A DNA stretch of 64,000 nt from CAZKVJ01 sp964556225 (lineage in GTDB: Bacteria > Actinomycetota > Acidimicrobiia > Acidimicrobiales > Ilumatobacteraceae): assembly GCA_964556225.1 (NCBI GenBank), contig CAZKVJ010000008.1, positions 1 to 64,000 on the forward strand, written 5' to 3'. The notes beneath the pieces were generated by a model. The model did not search any database, was not told the DNA's origin, and worked only from the letters and a program-made list of their open reading frames with translations. Below, one piece after another: positions 7,549-19,173 of this stretch. The first letter of the stretch is position 1; the number at the start of each line of letters is the position of its first letter. The position numbers were made by a program, and so were the translations under genes.

Positions 7549-8657
7549 TCCCCCGTCGGTGCGTTCGGTGCGTTGCGCAGCGCCTCGAGGCCGGGCAGAT
7601 CGCCGAGCTCGAGCAGCTCGAGCGATGCGCCGCCTCCGGTGGACACGTGGTCGACCTCGTCGTCGAGGCCGAACTGGGCCAGGGCCGCCGCCGAGTCGCC
7701 GCCGCCCACGACCGTGAACGCCTTGGTGTCAGCCACGGCCTGGGCCACGGCCCGGGTGCCGGCGGCGAAGCGCGGGTCCTCGAACACACCCATCGGCCCG
7801 TTCCAGAACACGGTGCGGGCCTCCATCACCACGTCGGTGAAGCGCGCCGCCGAGCCGGGTCCGATGTCGAGACCCTTGGCGCCCTCGGGCAGGTTGGCAC
7901 CGTAGGTGGCGTACTCGCCGCCGGCGGTCAGGCCCACGATGTCGTCGGGCAGGTGGATGGGCTTGCCGGCGTCGAGGAGACGGAGGCAGGTGTCGAACAT
8001 GTCCGGCTCGCAGATCGAGTCACCGATCGGATGGCCCTGGGCGGCGAGGAACGTGAAGCACATCCCCCCGCCGATGACGATGGCGTCGACGATCGCGAGC
8101 AGCGCCTCGATCACGCCGATCTTGTCGCTCACCTTGGCGCCACCCAGGACCGCGACGAACGGACGCTTCGGGTGCTCGCGCAGCCCCAAGAGCACCTCGA
8201 CCTCGCGCTGGAGCAGCCGTCCCGCTGCCGAGGGCAGCGAGCGCGGCGGGCCGACGATCGAGGCGTGGGCCCGGTGGGCCGCCCCGAACGCATCGTCGAC
8301 GTAGGCGTCGATCCCCTCGACCAAGCGGGCGACGAACGCCGGGTCGTTGCCCTCCTCGCCCGGGTCGAAGCGGAGGTTCTCCAACAGCTCGACGCCAGGG
8401 GCCAGCTCGGCCAGGCGGGCCCGCACCGGCTCCATGGAGTACTTGGGGTTCGGCTGGCCCTTCGGGCGTCCGAGGTGGCTGGCGCACACCACCGACGCCC
8501 CCCGCTCGGTGAGCCACGTGATGGTCGGCAGCGCAGCGCGGATCCGGAAGTCGTCGGTGATGGCGCCGTCGGCCAGCGGCACGTTGAAGTCGGTGCGAAC
8601 CAGGACGCGCCGGCCGGCCACGTCGCCCAGGTCCTCCAGCACCGGGAGGCGGGCCAT
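7545..8657 (-). CDS. pgk: phosphoglycerate kinase
   Basis: The enzyme transfers phosphate from 1,3-bisphosphoglycerate to ADP. The 370 residues are slightly shorter than the usual 390-415 but contain the expected motifs: RVLVRTDFNVPL near the N-terminus, SHLGRPKG, LENLRF, VDDAFGAAHRAHASIVG, LGGAKVSDKIGVI, FWNGPMGVFE and the C-terminal GGGDSAAALAQFG and STGGGASLELLE. The ATG at 8657 lies 8 bases after the gap stop. The open frame continues upstream only by chance across gap. The gene overlaps tpiA by 4 bases. Confidence 0.97.
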   Translation of the reverse strand: MARLPVLEDLGDVAGRRVLVRTDFNVPLADGAITDDFRIRAALPTITWLTERGASVVCASHLGRPKGQPNPKYSMEPVRARLAELAPGVELLENLRFDPGEEGNDPAFVARLVEGIDAYVDDAFGAAHRAHASIVGPPRSLPSAAGRLLQREVEVLLGLREHPKRPFVAVLGGAKVSDKIGVIEALLAIVDAIVIGGGMCFTFLAAQGHPIGDSICEPDMFDTCLRLLDAGKPIHLPDDIVGLTAGGEYATYGANLPEGAKGLDIGPGSAARFTDVVMEARTVFWNGPMGVFEDPRFAAGTRAVAQAVADTKAFTVVGGGDSAAALAQFGLDDEVDHVSTGGGASLELLELGDLPGLEALRNAPNAPTGE

Positions 8658-8665
8658 GGCCGGGC

Positions 8666-9688
8666 TCAGCGCTTCCGCGACTTGGCGAGCACGCCGCCCG
8701 TGTACATCACCATGTCGACGAGGCGGTTCGAGTAGCCCCACTCGTTGTCGTACCAGCCGGCCACCTTCACCAGCGTGCCCATGCTCATGGTGAGCCCGGC
8801 GTCGAGGATGCACGAGTGCGGGTCGGTCACGATGTCGCTCGAGACGATGGGATCCTCGGTGTAGCGGAGCACGCCCTTCAGCGGCCCGCGGGCGGCCTTC
8901 TTGTAGGCGGCGTTGATCTCGGCCACGGTGGCCGCCTTCTTCAGCACGACGTTGAAGTCGGTGAGGCTGCCGGTGGGCACCGGCACCCGCAGCGCGGTGC
9001 CGTCGAGCTTGCCCTTCATGGATGCCATGACCAGGCTGGTGGCCCGGGCGGCACCGGTGGAGGTGGGGGTGATGTTGATCGCCGCGGCGCGGGCCCGGCG
9101 CAGGTCCTTGTGCGGACCGTCGACCAGCATCTGGTCGCCCGTGTAGGCGTGGATCGTGGTCATCATCCCCTGCACGACGCCGAAGGCGTCGTCGAGCACC
9201 TTCACCATCGGCACGAAGCAGTTGGTCGTGCACGAGGCGTTGGAGACCACCTGGTGCTGGCGGGGGTTGAAGGTCTTGTGGTTCACGCCGTAGACGAACG
9301 TGGCGTCGGCGCCGTCGCAGGGGGCCGAGACCATGACGAGCCGGGCGCCGCCGGCGAGGTGGGCGGCGGCGGTGTCGCGCTTGGTGAAGATGCCGGTCGA
9401 CTCGATGACGATGTCGGCACCCAGCTCACCCCACGGGAGCTCCTTCGGATCGCGGATGGAGAGCACCTTCAGCTCGTCGCCGTCGACGGAGATGCCGCCC
9501 TTGGTGGCCTTGATCTCGTTGTCGAGGCGGCCCAGCACCGAGTCGTACTTCAGGAGGTGCGCCATCGTGTCGAGCGAGCCGAGGTCGTTGACCGCCACGA
9601 TGTCGATGTCGGCACCGGCCAGCTTCGCCGCCCGGAAGAAGTTGCGGCCGATCCGACCGAAGCCGTTGATTCCCACGCGAACCGTCAT
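8666..9688 (-). CDS. gap: glyceraldehyde-3-phosphate dehydrogenase (type I)
   Basis: The enzyme oxidises and phosphorylates glyceraldehyde 3-phosphate using NAD. The 340-residue protein starts VRVGINGFGRIGRNFFRA (Rossmann motif), has the catalytic Cys in SNASCTTNC, the catalytic His in the usual downstream position, and the C-terminal WYDNEWGYSNRLVD. The ATG start at 9688 is preceded by GAAAGGA at good spacing. It is first of gap-pgk-tpiA. A 92-base spacer separates it from rapZ; in Streptomyces and Mycobacterium this interval holds yvcK and whiA. Confidence 0.97.
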   Translation of the reverse strand: MTVRVGINGFGRIGRNFFRAAKLAGADIDIVAVNDLGSLDTMAHLLKYDSVLGRLDNEIKATKGGISVDGDELKVLSIRDPKELPWGELGADIVIESTGIFTKRDTAAAHLAGGARLVMVSAPCDGADATFVYGVNHKTFNPRQHQVVSNASCTTNCFVPMVKVLDDAFGVVQGMMTTIHAYTGDQMLVDGPHKDLRRARAAAINITPTSTGAARATSLVMASMKGKLDGTALRVPVPTGSLTDFNVVLKKAATVAEINAAYKKAARGPLKGVLRYTEDPIVSSDIVTDPHSCILDAGLTMSMGTLVKVAGWYDNEWGYSNRLVDMVMYTGGVLAKSRKR

Positions 9689-9780
9689 CGTCGACGCGTC
9701 CTTTCGATGTGAGGGGTGTGCGGTGATGACCCTAGTGGCCGCGGTCGCGCCCGCCCACATGTGCCCTCCAGGGGAGGGAC

Positions 9781-10635
9781 TCAGCGCTCGACGTCGCGAT
9801 GGATCACGCGTGGCGAGTGCCCGTGGGCCCGCAGCCAGGTCGCCAGCTCCTCGACGATCGCCACGCTGCGGTGACGGCCGCCGGTGCAGCCGACGGCGAT
9901 CGTCAGGTAGCTCTTGCCCTCGGCCGCGTAGGCCGGCACGAGCAGGGCGAGCAGGTGCTCGAAGCGCTCCATGAACTGTGCCGTGAGGGGCTGGCCGAGC
10001 ACGAACGCCCGCACGGGCGCGTCGAGGCCCGTCAGCGGGCGCAGCGCGTCGTCCCAGTAGGGGTTGGGAAGGAACCGGACGTCGACCACGAGGTCCACGT
10101 CGAGCGGCAACCCCTGCTTGAAACCGAATGACATCACCGCGACGTGCATCAGCTCGCTCGGCGCGGCCTCGGCGAAGGCGTCGATGATGCGGGCCTTCAG
10201 CTCGTGAACGGTCAGCCCGGTGGTGTCGATGACGAGATCGGCGGCGGCCTTCACGGGCTCGAGCAGCGCCCGCTCGCGCTCGATCGCGTCGAGCACCCCG
10301 CCCTTGCCGTCGTCGAGGGGGTGCTTGCGCCGGGTGGCGCCGTAGCGGCGCACCAGCTCCGGCGTCGTGGCGTCGAGGAAGAGCACCCGGACGCGATGCT
10401 CGAGGCGGCGAAGGCGCTCGATCTCCTCGAGCAACCCGGCCTGATCGGCGCCAGGCCCGAGCACCAGGCCGAGGCGCTGCTCGTCGGTCGCCGCTGCGGC
10501 TCCCAGCTCGACGATCTTCGGCACGAGCGACACCGGCAGGTTGTCCACGACGAACCAGCCCAGGTCCTCGAGATGCTTCGCGGCCTCGGAGCGCCCCGCG
10601 CCGGACAGCCCGGTGATCACGAGCACGTCGCTCAT
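9781..10635 (-). CDS. rapZ: RapZ/YvcJ-family P-loop nucleotide-binding protein
   Basis: RapZ-family proteins bind nucleotides and, in Escherichia coli, bind the small RNA GlmZ; the actinomycete role is not settled. The 284 residues show Walker A GLSGAGRS (about 9-16), the following WFVVDNLPVSLVPKI, the middle SFGFKQGLP and VDVRFLPNPYW, and the C-terminal IAVGCTGGRHRSV that defines the family. The ATG at 10635 gives the family length; frames further upstream do not match. Position beside uvrC and gap matches other actinomycetes. Confidence 0.93.
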   Translation of the reverse strand: MSDVLVITGLSGAGRSEAAKHLEDLGWFVVDNLPVSLVPKIVELGAAAATDEQRLGLVLGPGADQAGLLEEIERLRRLEHRVRVLFLDATTPELVRRYGATRRKHPLDDGKGGVLDAIERERALLEPVKAAADLVIDTTGLTVHELKARIIDAFAEAAPSELMHVAVMSFGFKQGLPLDVDLVVDVRFLPNPYWDDALRPLTGLDAPVRAFVLGQPLTAQFMERFEHLLALLVPAYAAEGKSYLTIAVGCTGGRHRSVAIVEELATWLRAHGHSPRVIHRDVER

Positions 10636-10675
10636 CACCCCGGACGTTACCGACCCCCACCCCTCTCCATCTGGC

Positions 10676-10705
10676 ATCCCCTCCCCATCCCGTTCGAGGG
10701 GTCGT
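10676..10705. repeat. short 3'-end repeat, CCCGTTCGAGGG type
   Basis: The spacer between the methyltransferase stop and rapZ contains CCCC...CCCGTTCGAGGGG, a small hairpin. The core CCCGTTCGAGGG recurs at 47448-47457, beside the GTTCTGGTCC palindromic family. It lies immediately downstream of the methyltransferase gene and may act as a weak terminator. Confidence 0.4.
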
Positions 10706-10707
10706 GG

Positions 10708-11433
10708 TCAGGCGCGGCGGGTGCGCAGGTAGAGCAAGCGGGGGATCGTCTCGGCCGCCGTGTACTCGTGGGCACGGGCGATGAACCCCGGGGGCGGGGG
10801 CGGCTCGTCCATCCGCTCGAGGATCAGGCCGTGCTCGGCCATCGTGTTGAGATACCGCGAGAGCGGGCGGTGGATGAACGGGATGAAGACGTCCTTCTCC
10901 ACCTCCTCGAGCCGTTCGTCCTCGATCAGGTACGGGCCGATCCGCCAGTACTGCTCCGGCGGGTCGAGCACTTGGTCGTCGATCCAGCCGCTGTTCGGTG
11001 TCTGGAGCAGCGGATGGTTCAAGAAGAAGAGGAACCGACCACCCGGCACGAGCACCCGAGCGACATCGGCGATGGCCCGGTCGACGTCACGGATGTGCTC
11101 GAACACCAGGCACGCCACCACCGCGTCGAAGCTCTGGTCGGCGAACGGCAGCCCGGCGGCGCCGGCCCGGGCGAAGCTCGGTCCGCCACCGCGACGTCGA
11201 GCGGCGACGAGCTGGTTCCACGTCGGGTCGATGCCGACCACGACCTCCGCGCCGCCGGCGACGGCGAGCCGCGAGATCTGTCCCTCCCCGCAGCCGACGT
11301 CGAGGACCCGCCGGTGGCCGGCGAGCTCGGCGGCTGCCAACGGGAGGATCTGCTCCTCGTACTCGGGGTCGGCGCCGTCGGTGAACTCCTCGATCCACCA
11401 TCCGGCGTTGCGCTCCCACAGGTCGTCGCTCAC
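10708..11433 (-). CDS. SAM-dependent methyltransferase, class I
   Basis: This is a 241-residue Methyltransf_11-type enzyme. Motif I is VLDVGCGEGQ at about 43-52, motif II VVVGIDP, a FADQSFDAVVACLVFEHI segment leads to motif III, and LVPGGRFLFFLNHP is the post-III strand. The substrate is unknown; a proline-rich PPPPPGF stretch lies near the C-terminus. The GTG start fits the family N-terminus. It is 27 bases downstream of uvrC in the same direction, so probably co-transcribed with it, but nothing links it to DNA repair. Confidence 0.85.
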   Translation of the reverse strand: MSDDLWERNAGWWIEEFTDGADPEYEEQILPLAAAELAGHRRVLDVGCGEGQISRLAVAGGAEVVVGIDPTWNQLVAARRRGGGPSFARAGAAGLPFADQSFDAVVACLVFEHIRDVDRAIADVARVLVPGGRFLFFLNHPLLQTPNSGWIDDQVLDPPEQYWRIGPYLIEDERLEEVEKDVFIPFIHRPLSRYLNTMAEHGLILERMDEPPPPPGFIARAHEYTAAETIPRLLYLRTRRA

Positions 11434-11460
11434 GACCCCCGAGGCTACGCCGGGCGTCGG

Positions 11461-13329
11461 TCAGCTGGGGTGGAAGCGGGCGTGGATCGCCTCGGCGACG
11501 GCGTCGGGGAGCCAGGACAGCGCCTTCAGGTCGTCAAGGGTCGCGCGCTTGACCGCGTTGACGCCGCCCATCGCCTGGACGAGGCGCTTCTTGCGGGTCT
11601 CGCCGAGCCCCGGGATCCCGTCGAGCGAGCTCGCCGTCATCCGCTTGCCCCGCAGCTCGCGGTGGAAGGTGTTGGCGAAGCGATGCGCCTCGTCGCGGAT
11701 TCGCTGCAGCATGAACAGCGCCTCGCTCCCGCGCGGCACCTCGATCGGCTCGCTGCTCCCCGGGACGTACACCTCCTCGAACCGCTTGGCCAACGACGCG
11801 ACCGGGATCTCGTGCTCGAGCCCCAGCTCGCGCACCACGCGGTCCGCCACACCGAGCTGGCCCTTGCCGCCGTCCACGAGGAGCAGCTGCGGCGGATAGG
11901 CGAACTTGCCCGGGCGGTCGCCACGCTCGCTGATCGGCGTGTCGCGCTCGTCGATGTAGGCGCTGAGCCGTCGCGTGAGCACCTCCTCCATCGCGGCGTA
12001 GTCGTCGTTGCCGGCGACGCCGCGCACCTTGAAGCGGCGGTACTCCCGCTTGGCCGGCAGCCCGTCCTCGAGCACCACCATCGAGCCCACGTAGTCGCTG
12101 CCCTGCAGGTGCGCCATGTCGTAGCACTCGATGCGCAGAGGGGCCTCCGGCAGACCGAGCAGGTCCTGCAGCTCGGTCAGGGCACGACTGCGGCTGTTGT
12201 GGTCGGCGGCACGGCGCAGCCGGTGGCGGGTCAGCTCCTCTCGGGCGTTGCGGGTGACGGTCTCGTGCAGCGCGCGCTTGTCGCCGCGCCTGGGCACGCG
12301 GACCTGGACGCGGCTCCCCCGCAGCTGACCCAGCCACCGCTCGTACGTCGCCAACCCGTCGGGCACGACGGGCACGAGCACCTGCTTGGGGACGCCGGAC
12401 GGCGGCTCGTCGCCGTACAGCTCCTCGAGGATCCGGTCCACCAGCCCAGCCTGCGTCAGATCCTCCACCTTGTCCACCACGAAGCCCTTGCGTCCGACGA
12501 CCCGGCCCCGCCGCACGAAGAACACTTGCACCGCGGCTTCCAGCTCGTCATCGGCGATGCCGATCACGTCGAGGTCCTCGTTGCGCTCGGCGACCATCTG
12601 CTGCTTCTCGATGGCCCGGTGGACGGCCGCGAGTCGGTCCCGCAGTCGCGCCGCCCGCTCGTAGTCCATCTCGGCCGCCGCAGCGCGCATGGCGGACTCG
12701 AGCCGGTCGACGATCTCGTCGGTCTCGCCATCGAGGAAGCTGCACAGCTCCTCGACGAGCTGGCCGTACCCCTCGGCGTCGATCTCACCGACGCACGGCC
12801 CGCTGCACTTCTCGATGTGGAACAGCAGGCAGGGCCGCCCGAGCCGCTCGTGCTCACGGAACTTGCCAGGGCTGCAGGTGCGGATCGGGAAGGTGCGCAG
12901 CAGCAGGTCGAGCGTGTCCCGGATCGCGTACGCATGGGCATACGGGCCGAAGTACCGCGTGCCCTTGCGCTTCCGCCCGCGCATCACCATCGCCCGCGGC
13001 CACTGCTCGTCGAGGGTGACCGCCAGGAACGGGTAGCTCTTGTCGTCGCGGAGGCGGATGTTGAACCGCGGCCGGTGCTGCTTGATGAGGCTGTACTCGA
13101 GCATGAGCGCCTCGACCTCGTTGCGGACCTCGATCCACTCCACGGTCGCTGCGGTGGCGACCATCTGGGCCGTGCGCGGGTGCAGGGCGCGGGCGTCCTG
13201 GAAGTAGCTCGACAGCCGCTGGCGCAGGCTCGACGCCTTGCCGACGTAGATCACCCGGCCCTGTGCGTCCTTGAACTGGTACGAGCCGGGCGCGTCGGGG
13301 ATCGTGCCCGCAGGCGGTCGGGTCACCAC
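11461..13329 (-). CDS. uvrC: UvrABC system subunit C (excinuclease)
   Basis: UvrC makes both incisions around a lesion marked by UvrAB. The 622 residues show, in order, the GIY-YIG nuclease (GSYQFKDAQGRVIYVGKASS, about 15-34), a Cys-rich stretch (CLLFHIEKCSGPCVG), the UVR motif contacting UvrB (MDYERAARLRDRL), the RNase H-like 3'-nuclease core (IECYDMAHLQGSDYVGSMVV; FKVRGVAGNDDYAAMEEVL) and a helix-hairpin-helix tail (IPGLGETRKKRLVQAMG). GTG was chosen as start 10 bases after the uvrA stop; the second GTG one codon later is equally possible. Confidence 0.96.
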   Translation of the reverse strand: MVTRPPAGTIPDAPGSYQFKDAQGRVIYVGKASSLRQRLSSYFQDARALHPRTAQMVATAATVEWIEVRNEVEALMLEYSLIKQHRPRFNIRLRDDKSYPFLAVTLDEQWPRAMVMRGRKRKGTRYFGPYAHAYAIRDTLDLLLRTFPIRTCSPGKFREHERLGRPCLLFHIEKCSGPCVGEIDAEGYGQLVEELCSFLDGETDEIVDRLESAMRAAAAEMDYERAARLRDRLAAVHRAIEKQQMVAERNEDLDVIGIADDELEAAVQVFFVRRGRVVGRKGFVVDKVEDLTQAGLVDRILEELYGDEPPSGVPKQVLVPVVPDGLATYERWLGQLRGSRVQVRVPRRGDKRALHETVTRNAREELTRHRLRRAADHNSRSRALTELQDLLGLPEAPLRIECYDMAHLQGSDYVGSMVVLEDGLPAKREYRRFKVRGVAGNDDYAAMEEVLTRRLSAYIDERDTPISERGDRPGKFAYPPQLLLVDGGKGQLGVADRVVRELGLEHEIPVASLAKRFEEVYVPGSSEPIEVPRGSEALFMLQRIRDEAHRFANTFHRELRGKRMTASSLDGIPGLGETRKKRLVQAMGGVNAVKRATLDDLKALSWLPDAVAEAIHARFHPS

Positions 13330-13339
13330 CCCCCCGAGG

Positions 13340-16225
13340 CTAGGACGCCCCAACGGTTCGGGAGGGGTTGGTGAGGAGGGGGCGCAGGAAGCGACCGGTG
13401 TGGCTCGACTCGACGGTGGCGATGTGCTCCGGCGCCCCCTCGGCGACGATCGTCCCGCCGCCGGTCCCACCCTCCGGGCCGAGGTCGATGAGCCAGTCGG
13501 CTGTCTTGATGACGTCGAGGTTGTGCTCGATCACCAGCACGGTGTTGCCCTGGTCGACCAGGCGCGACAGCACGGTGAGCAGCCGGCGCACGTCGTCGAA
13601 GTGCAGGCCCGTCGTCGGCTCGTCGAGCAGGTAGATCGTGTGGCCGGTGCTGCGCTTGGCGAGCTCGCTCGCCAGCTTCACCCGCTGCGCCTCACCACCG
13701 GACAGCGTCGGCGCCGGCTGGCCGAGGCGGACGTACCCGAGTCCCACGTCGACGAGGGTCTGCATGTGGCGGGCGATGGCGGGCTGGTTGGAGAAGAACT
13801 CGAGCGCCTCGGAGATGGGCATGTCGAGCACATCGGCGATGTTCCGCCCCTTGAACGTGATGTCGAGCGTGTCGCGGTTGTACCGGGCTCCCTTGCACAC
13901 CTCGCACGGCACGTACACGTCGGGCAGGAAGTGCATCTCGATCTTGATGGTCCCGTCGCCGCTGCACGCGTCGCACCGGCCGCCGGCCACGTTGAAGCTG
14001 AACCGTCCGGGCAGGTAGCCCCGCACCTTCGCTTCCTGGGTGCTGGCGAACAGCTTGCGGATGTTGTCGAACACACCCGTGTAGGTGGCGGGGTTGGACC
14101 GTGGGGTGCGACCGATGGGCGACTGGTCCATGTCGATCACCTTGTCGAGGTGCTCGATCCCCTCGACTCGCGTGTGACGGCCGGGCGCGTCCTTCGACTT
14201 GTAGATGCGCTGCATGAGCGCCGGCAGCAGGATGTCTCGCACCAGCGTGCTCTTGCCGCTGCCTGACACCCCGGTCACCGACACGAAGCACCCCAACGGG
14301 ATGTGGACGTCGATGTCGCGCAGGTTGTGCTCTCGCGCCCCCCGGACCACCAGCCAGTCACCGTTCGGCGACCGGCGCTGCTGAGGAACGGGGATGGAGC
14401 GCCGGCCTGAGAGGTACTGACCGGTGACCGACTCCTTCACCCGGGCGAGACCCTTCACCGGCCCGCTGTAGACCACCGCACCACCGTGCTCACCGGCGCC
14501 CGGGCCGATGTCGACGATCCAGTCGCTCGCCCGGATGGTGTCCTCGTCGTGCTCCACCACGAGCACCGTGTTCCCGAGGTCGCGCAGGCGGATGAGCGTG
14601 TCGATGAGGCGCTTGTTGTCCCGCTGGTGCAGCCCGATCGAGGGCTCGTCGAGCACGTACAGCGTGCCGACGAGCCCGCTGCCGATCTGGCTCGCCAGGC
14701 GGATCCGCTGCGCCTCACCACCGGCGAGCGTTCCGGCCGAGCGAGAGAGGGTGAGGTAGTCGAGCCCGACGTCGAGCAGGAATCCCAACCGGGCGTTGAT
14801 CTCTTTGGTGACCCGCTCGGCGATCAGCCGGTCGCGCTCGGACAGCTCGAGGCCGGCGAGGAACTTGGCCGACTCACCGATCGGCAGGTCGCAGACCTCG
14901 GCGATGCTGCGCCCGTTGACGAGCACGTGGAGCGAGGCCGGCTTCAGCCGCGCGCCGCCGCACGCCGGGCACGGCACCTCGCGCATGTAGCCCTCGAACT
15001 GCTCTCGCGACCAGTCGCTCTCAGCGCTCTCGTGGCGGCGCTTGATCCACGGGATCACGCCCTCGTAGGCAGTGGAGTACTGGCGGTTCCGGCCGTACCG
15101 GTTGCGGTACTTCACCATCAGGTTGCCCTCGACGCCGTGCAGCACCACCTTGCGCTGCTTGGCGGTGAGCGAGCGCCACGGCGCGTCCATGTCGATGTCG
15201 TAGGACTCGGCCACGGCCTCGAGCATCCGCGTGAAGTACTGGGTGTGCGCCGAGCGCCACGGAGCGATCGCCCCGCCCGACAACGAGGCGTCGGGGTCCG
15301 GAACGACGAGCTCGGGGTCGACCTCGAACGTGGTGCCCAGCCCGAGGCAGGACTCGCACGCGCCGTACGGGGAGTTGAACGAGAAGTTGCGCGGGGCCAG
15401 CTCGTCGTAGCTGATGGAGCAGACCGGGCAGGCCAGGTGCTGGCTGAACGTGAGGGTCTCGCTCTCGCCCTCGCCCTCCCGGGCGACCAGCTCGACCTCG
15501 GCCACGCCCTCGGCCAGCTTCAGCGCCGTCTCGAGGCTGTCGGTGAGGCGGCGCTCGATCCCCTCGCGGCGCACGAGCCGGTCGATGATCACCTCGATCG
15601 TGTGCTGCTCGTAGCGGGCCAGGCGCTCGGTGCGCTTCAGGAACTCCGCGATGTCGACGACCTCGCCGTCGACGCGCGCCCGCACGAACCCCTGCGCCGC
15701 CAGGTCCTGGAGCAGCGTGTCGTACTCTCCCTTGCGGCCCCGCACGACTGGCGCCAGCACCTGGAAGCGGGTGCCGTCCGGCAGCTGCAGGATGCGGTCG
15801 ACGATCTGCTGGGGCGTCTGGCGGGCAAGGCGCGTGCCGTCGTTCGGGCAGTGCTGCACGCCGATGCGCGCGTAGAGGAGCCGCAGGTAGTCGTAGATCT
15901 CGGTGATCGTGCCCACCGTGGACCGCGGGTTGCGCGACGCCGACTTCTGGTCGATGGAGATGGCCGGCGACAGCCCTTCGATGACGTCCACGTCGGGCTT
16001 GTCCATCTGGCCGAGGAACTGCCGGGCGTACGCCGACAGCGACTCGACGTACCGGCGCTGCCCTTCGGCGTAGATGGTGTCGAACGCCAGGCTCGACTTG
16101 CCGGAACCCGACAGCCCGGTGAACACGATGAGCCGGTCGCGGGGCAGCTCGAGGTTGACGTTGCGCAGGTTGTGCTCTCGGGCCCCACGGACGACGATCT
16201 GGGCGGGCTCGGCCTTGGGCGGCAT
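13340..16225 (-). CDS. uvrA: UvrABC system subunit A (damage-recognition ATPase)
   Basis: UvrA is the dimeric ABC-type ATPase that finds DNA damage and loads UvrB. The 961-residue protein is full length: Walker A1 GLSGSGKSS near the N-terminus, a CPVC...CESC zinc module, signature LSGGEAQRIRLASQ-like segments in both halves (LAGGEAQRIRLASQIG and LSGGEAQRVKLASELA), Walker A2 GVSGSGKST, the CDAC...CEVC zinc finger and two Walker B strands (VLDEPSIGLH, LLDEPTTGLH). The first zinc-type pair is CPND, a common variant. It lies between uvrC and an enoyl-CoA hydratase gene. Confidence 0.97.
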   Translation of the reverse strand: MPPKAEPAQIVVRGAREHNLRNVNLELPRDRLIVFTGLSGSGKSSLAFDTIYAEGQRRYVESLSAYARQFLGQMDKPDVDVIEGLSPAISIDQKSASRNPRSTVGTITEIYDYLRLLYARIGVQHCPNDGTRLARQTPQQIVDRILQLPDGTRFQVLAPVVRGRKGEYDTLLQDLAAQGFVRARVDGEVVDIAEFLKRTERLARYEQHTIEVIIDRLVRREGIERRLTDSLETALKLAEGVAEVELVAREGEGESETLTFSQHLACPVCSISYDELAPRNFSFNSPYGACESCLGLGTTFEVDPELVVPDPDASLSGGAIAPWRSAHTQYFTRMLEAVAESYDIDMDAPWRSLTAKQRKVVLHGVEGNLMVKYRNRYGRNRQYSTAYEGVIPWIKRRHESAESDWSREQFEGYMREVPCPACGGARLKPASLHVLVNGRSIAEVCDLPIGESAKFLAGLELSERDRLIAERVTKEINARLGFLLDVGLDYLTLSRSAGTLAGGEAQRIRLASQIGSGLVGTLYVLDEPSIGLHQRDNKRLIDTLIRLRDLGNTVLVVEHDEDTIRASDWIVDIGPGAGEHGGAVVYSGPVKGLARVKESVTGQYLSGRRSIPVPQQRRSPNGDWLVVRGAREHNLRDIDVHIPLGCFVSVTGVSGSGKSTLVRDILLPALMQRIYKSKDAPGRHTRVEGIEHLDKVIDMDQSPIGRTPRSNPATYTGVFDNIRKLFASTQEAKVRGYLPGRFSFNVAGGRCDACSGDGTIKIEMHFLPDVYVPCEVCKGARYNRDTLDITFKGRNIADVLDMPISEALEFFSNQPAIARHMQTLVDVGLGYVRLGQPAPTLSGGEAQRVKLASELAKRSTGHTIYLLDEPTTGLHFDDVRRLLTVLSRLVDQGNTVLVIEHNLDVIKTADWLIDLGPEGGTGGGTIVAEGAPEHIATVESSHTGRFLRPLLTNPSRTVGAS

Positions 16226-16235
16226 CGGACGGAGG

Positions 16236-17113
16236 CTACCGACGGGTCCGCACGGCCGGCAGGCCGAACCGTGGGTCGTCGGGAAGGTCGGTGGGGATCG
16301 CGGCGCTCCACACGGGGTCGCGCCGCTCCATGAACGCCGCGACCCCTTCGCGTGCGTCCGGGCGCCCCGTGAGGGCGAGGTGCGCGGCGCGCTCGAGCTC
16401 GTCGACGTCGGCTGCCGTGGCGCCGTCGGCGGCGGCCCACAGGATCCGCTTGCTGAGAGCCGCGGACGTCGGCGCCACGTGAGTGGCGATGTCGGCGGCC
16501 AGGGCCAGCGCCGCCCCCAGCACCTCGCCGGCCGGCACCACCTGTGACGCCACGCCGAGCCGCAGCGCGTCGGCGCCGGTGAACGTGGCCCCGGTGAGGA
16601 GGATCTCGGCCGCTCTCGCCACCCCGACCGAGCGGACCAGGGTGAAGTGCGAGTGAGCGTCGCCCACCATGCCCCGGCGGGACTGGACGACCCCCCACTT
16701 GGCCTCGGCGGCCATGATGCGCAGGTCGCACTGCAGGGCGAGTGTCATCCCGATGCCCACCGCATGACCGTTGATCGCGGCGATGACAGGCTTGGACAGC
16801 TCGAACGCGGCCGGTCGGACCGGCGACGAGGTGAACGCGTCCGGGTCGGCCAGCGCCCCGAACGGTCCCGAGCCTGGCGAGAGGTCTGCTCCGGCGCAGA
16901 AGGCCCGACCGGCACCGGTGAGCACAACGACCCGCACCGATGGATCGGCATCGCAGCGCGTGTACGCGTCGGAGAGCTCCGCGCCCATCGCAGCCGTGAA
17001 GGCGTTGAGGTGATCGGGCCGGTCGAGCGTCAGGACAGCAACGCCGCCGGAGGTGACCTCGGCCCGCAGGGCGCGGTACCTGGCCTCGGTGACGGCGCCC
17101 GACCCCGCTCGAG

Positions 17114-17117
<4 letters not shown>
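16236..17117 (-). CDS. enoyl-CoA hydratase/isomerase family protein
   Basis: This is a 293-residue crotonase-fold protein. It has the typical VLTLDRPDHLNAFTAAM near the N-terminus, the oxyanion-hole segments GRAFCAGADLS and INGHAVGIGMTLALQCDLRI, and the family C-terminus with an FMERRDPVW motif. The usual catalytic Glu region reads RRGMVGDAHSHFTLVRSVG, so the precise reaction is uncertain; hydratase or isomerase acting on an acyl-CoA is likely. It sits inside the uvr cluster, overlapping the uvrB stop as ATGA and ending 10 bases before uvrA, so it is translationally coupled to repair genes with which it has no known link. Confidence 0.88.
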
Positions 17118-19132
<2,015 letters not shown>

Positions 19133-19173
19133 GTCGGGATCCTACCGCCTTCGAACGTCTGTTCGCCACCAGG

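Noticed and set aside
8666..10660. Extended gap reading frame with about 320 extra N-terminal residues
   Set aside because: The added part is arginine-rich antisense-like sequence overlapping rapZ. The ATG at 9688 has a good ribosome-binding site and gives the standard Rossmann start.
10144..13374. Open frame of about 1,075 codons on the plus strand
   Set aside because: It runs opposite rapZ, the methyltransferase and uvrC, all of which have clear family motifs on the minus strand.
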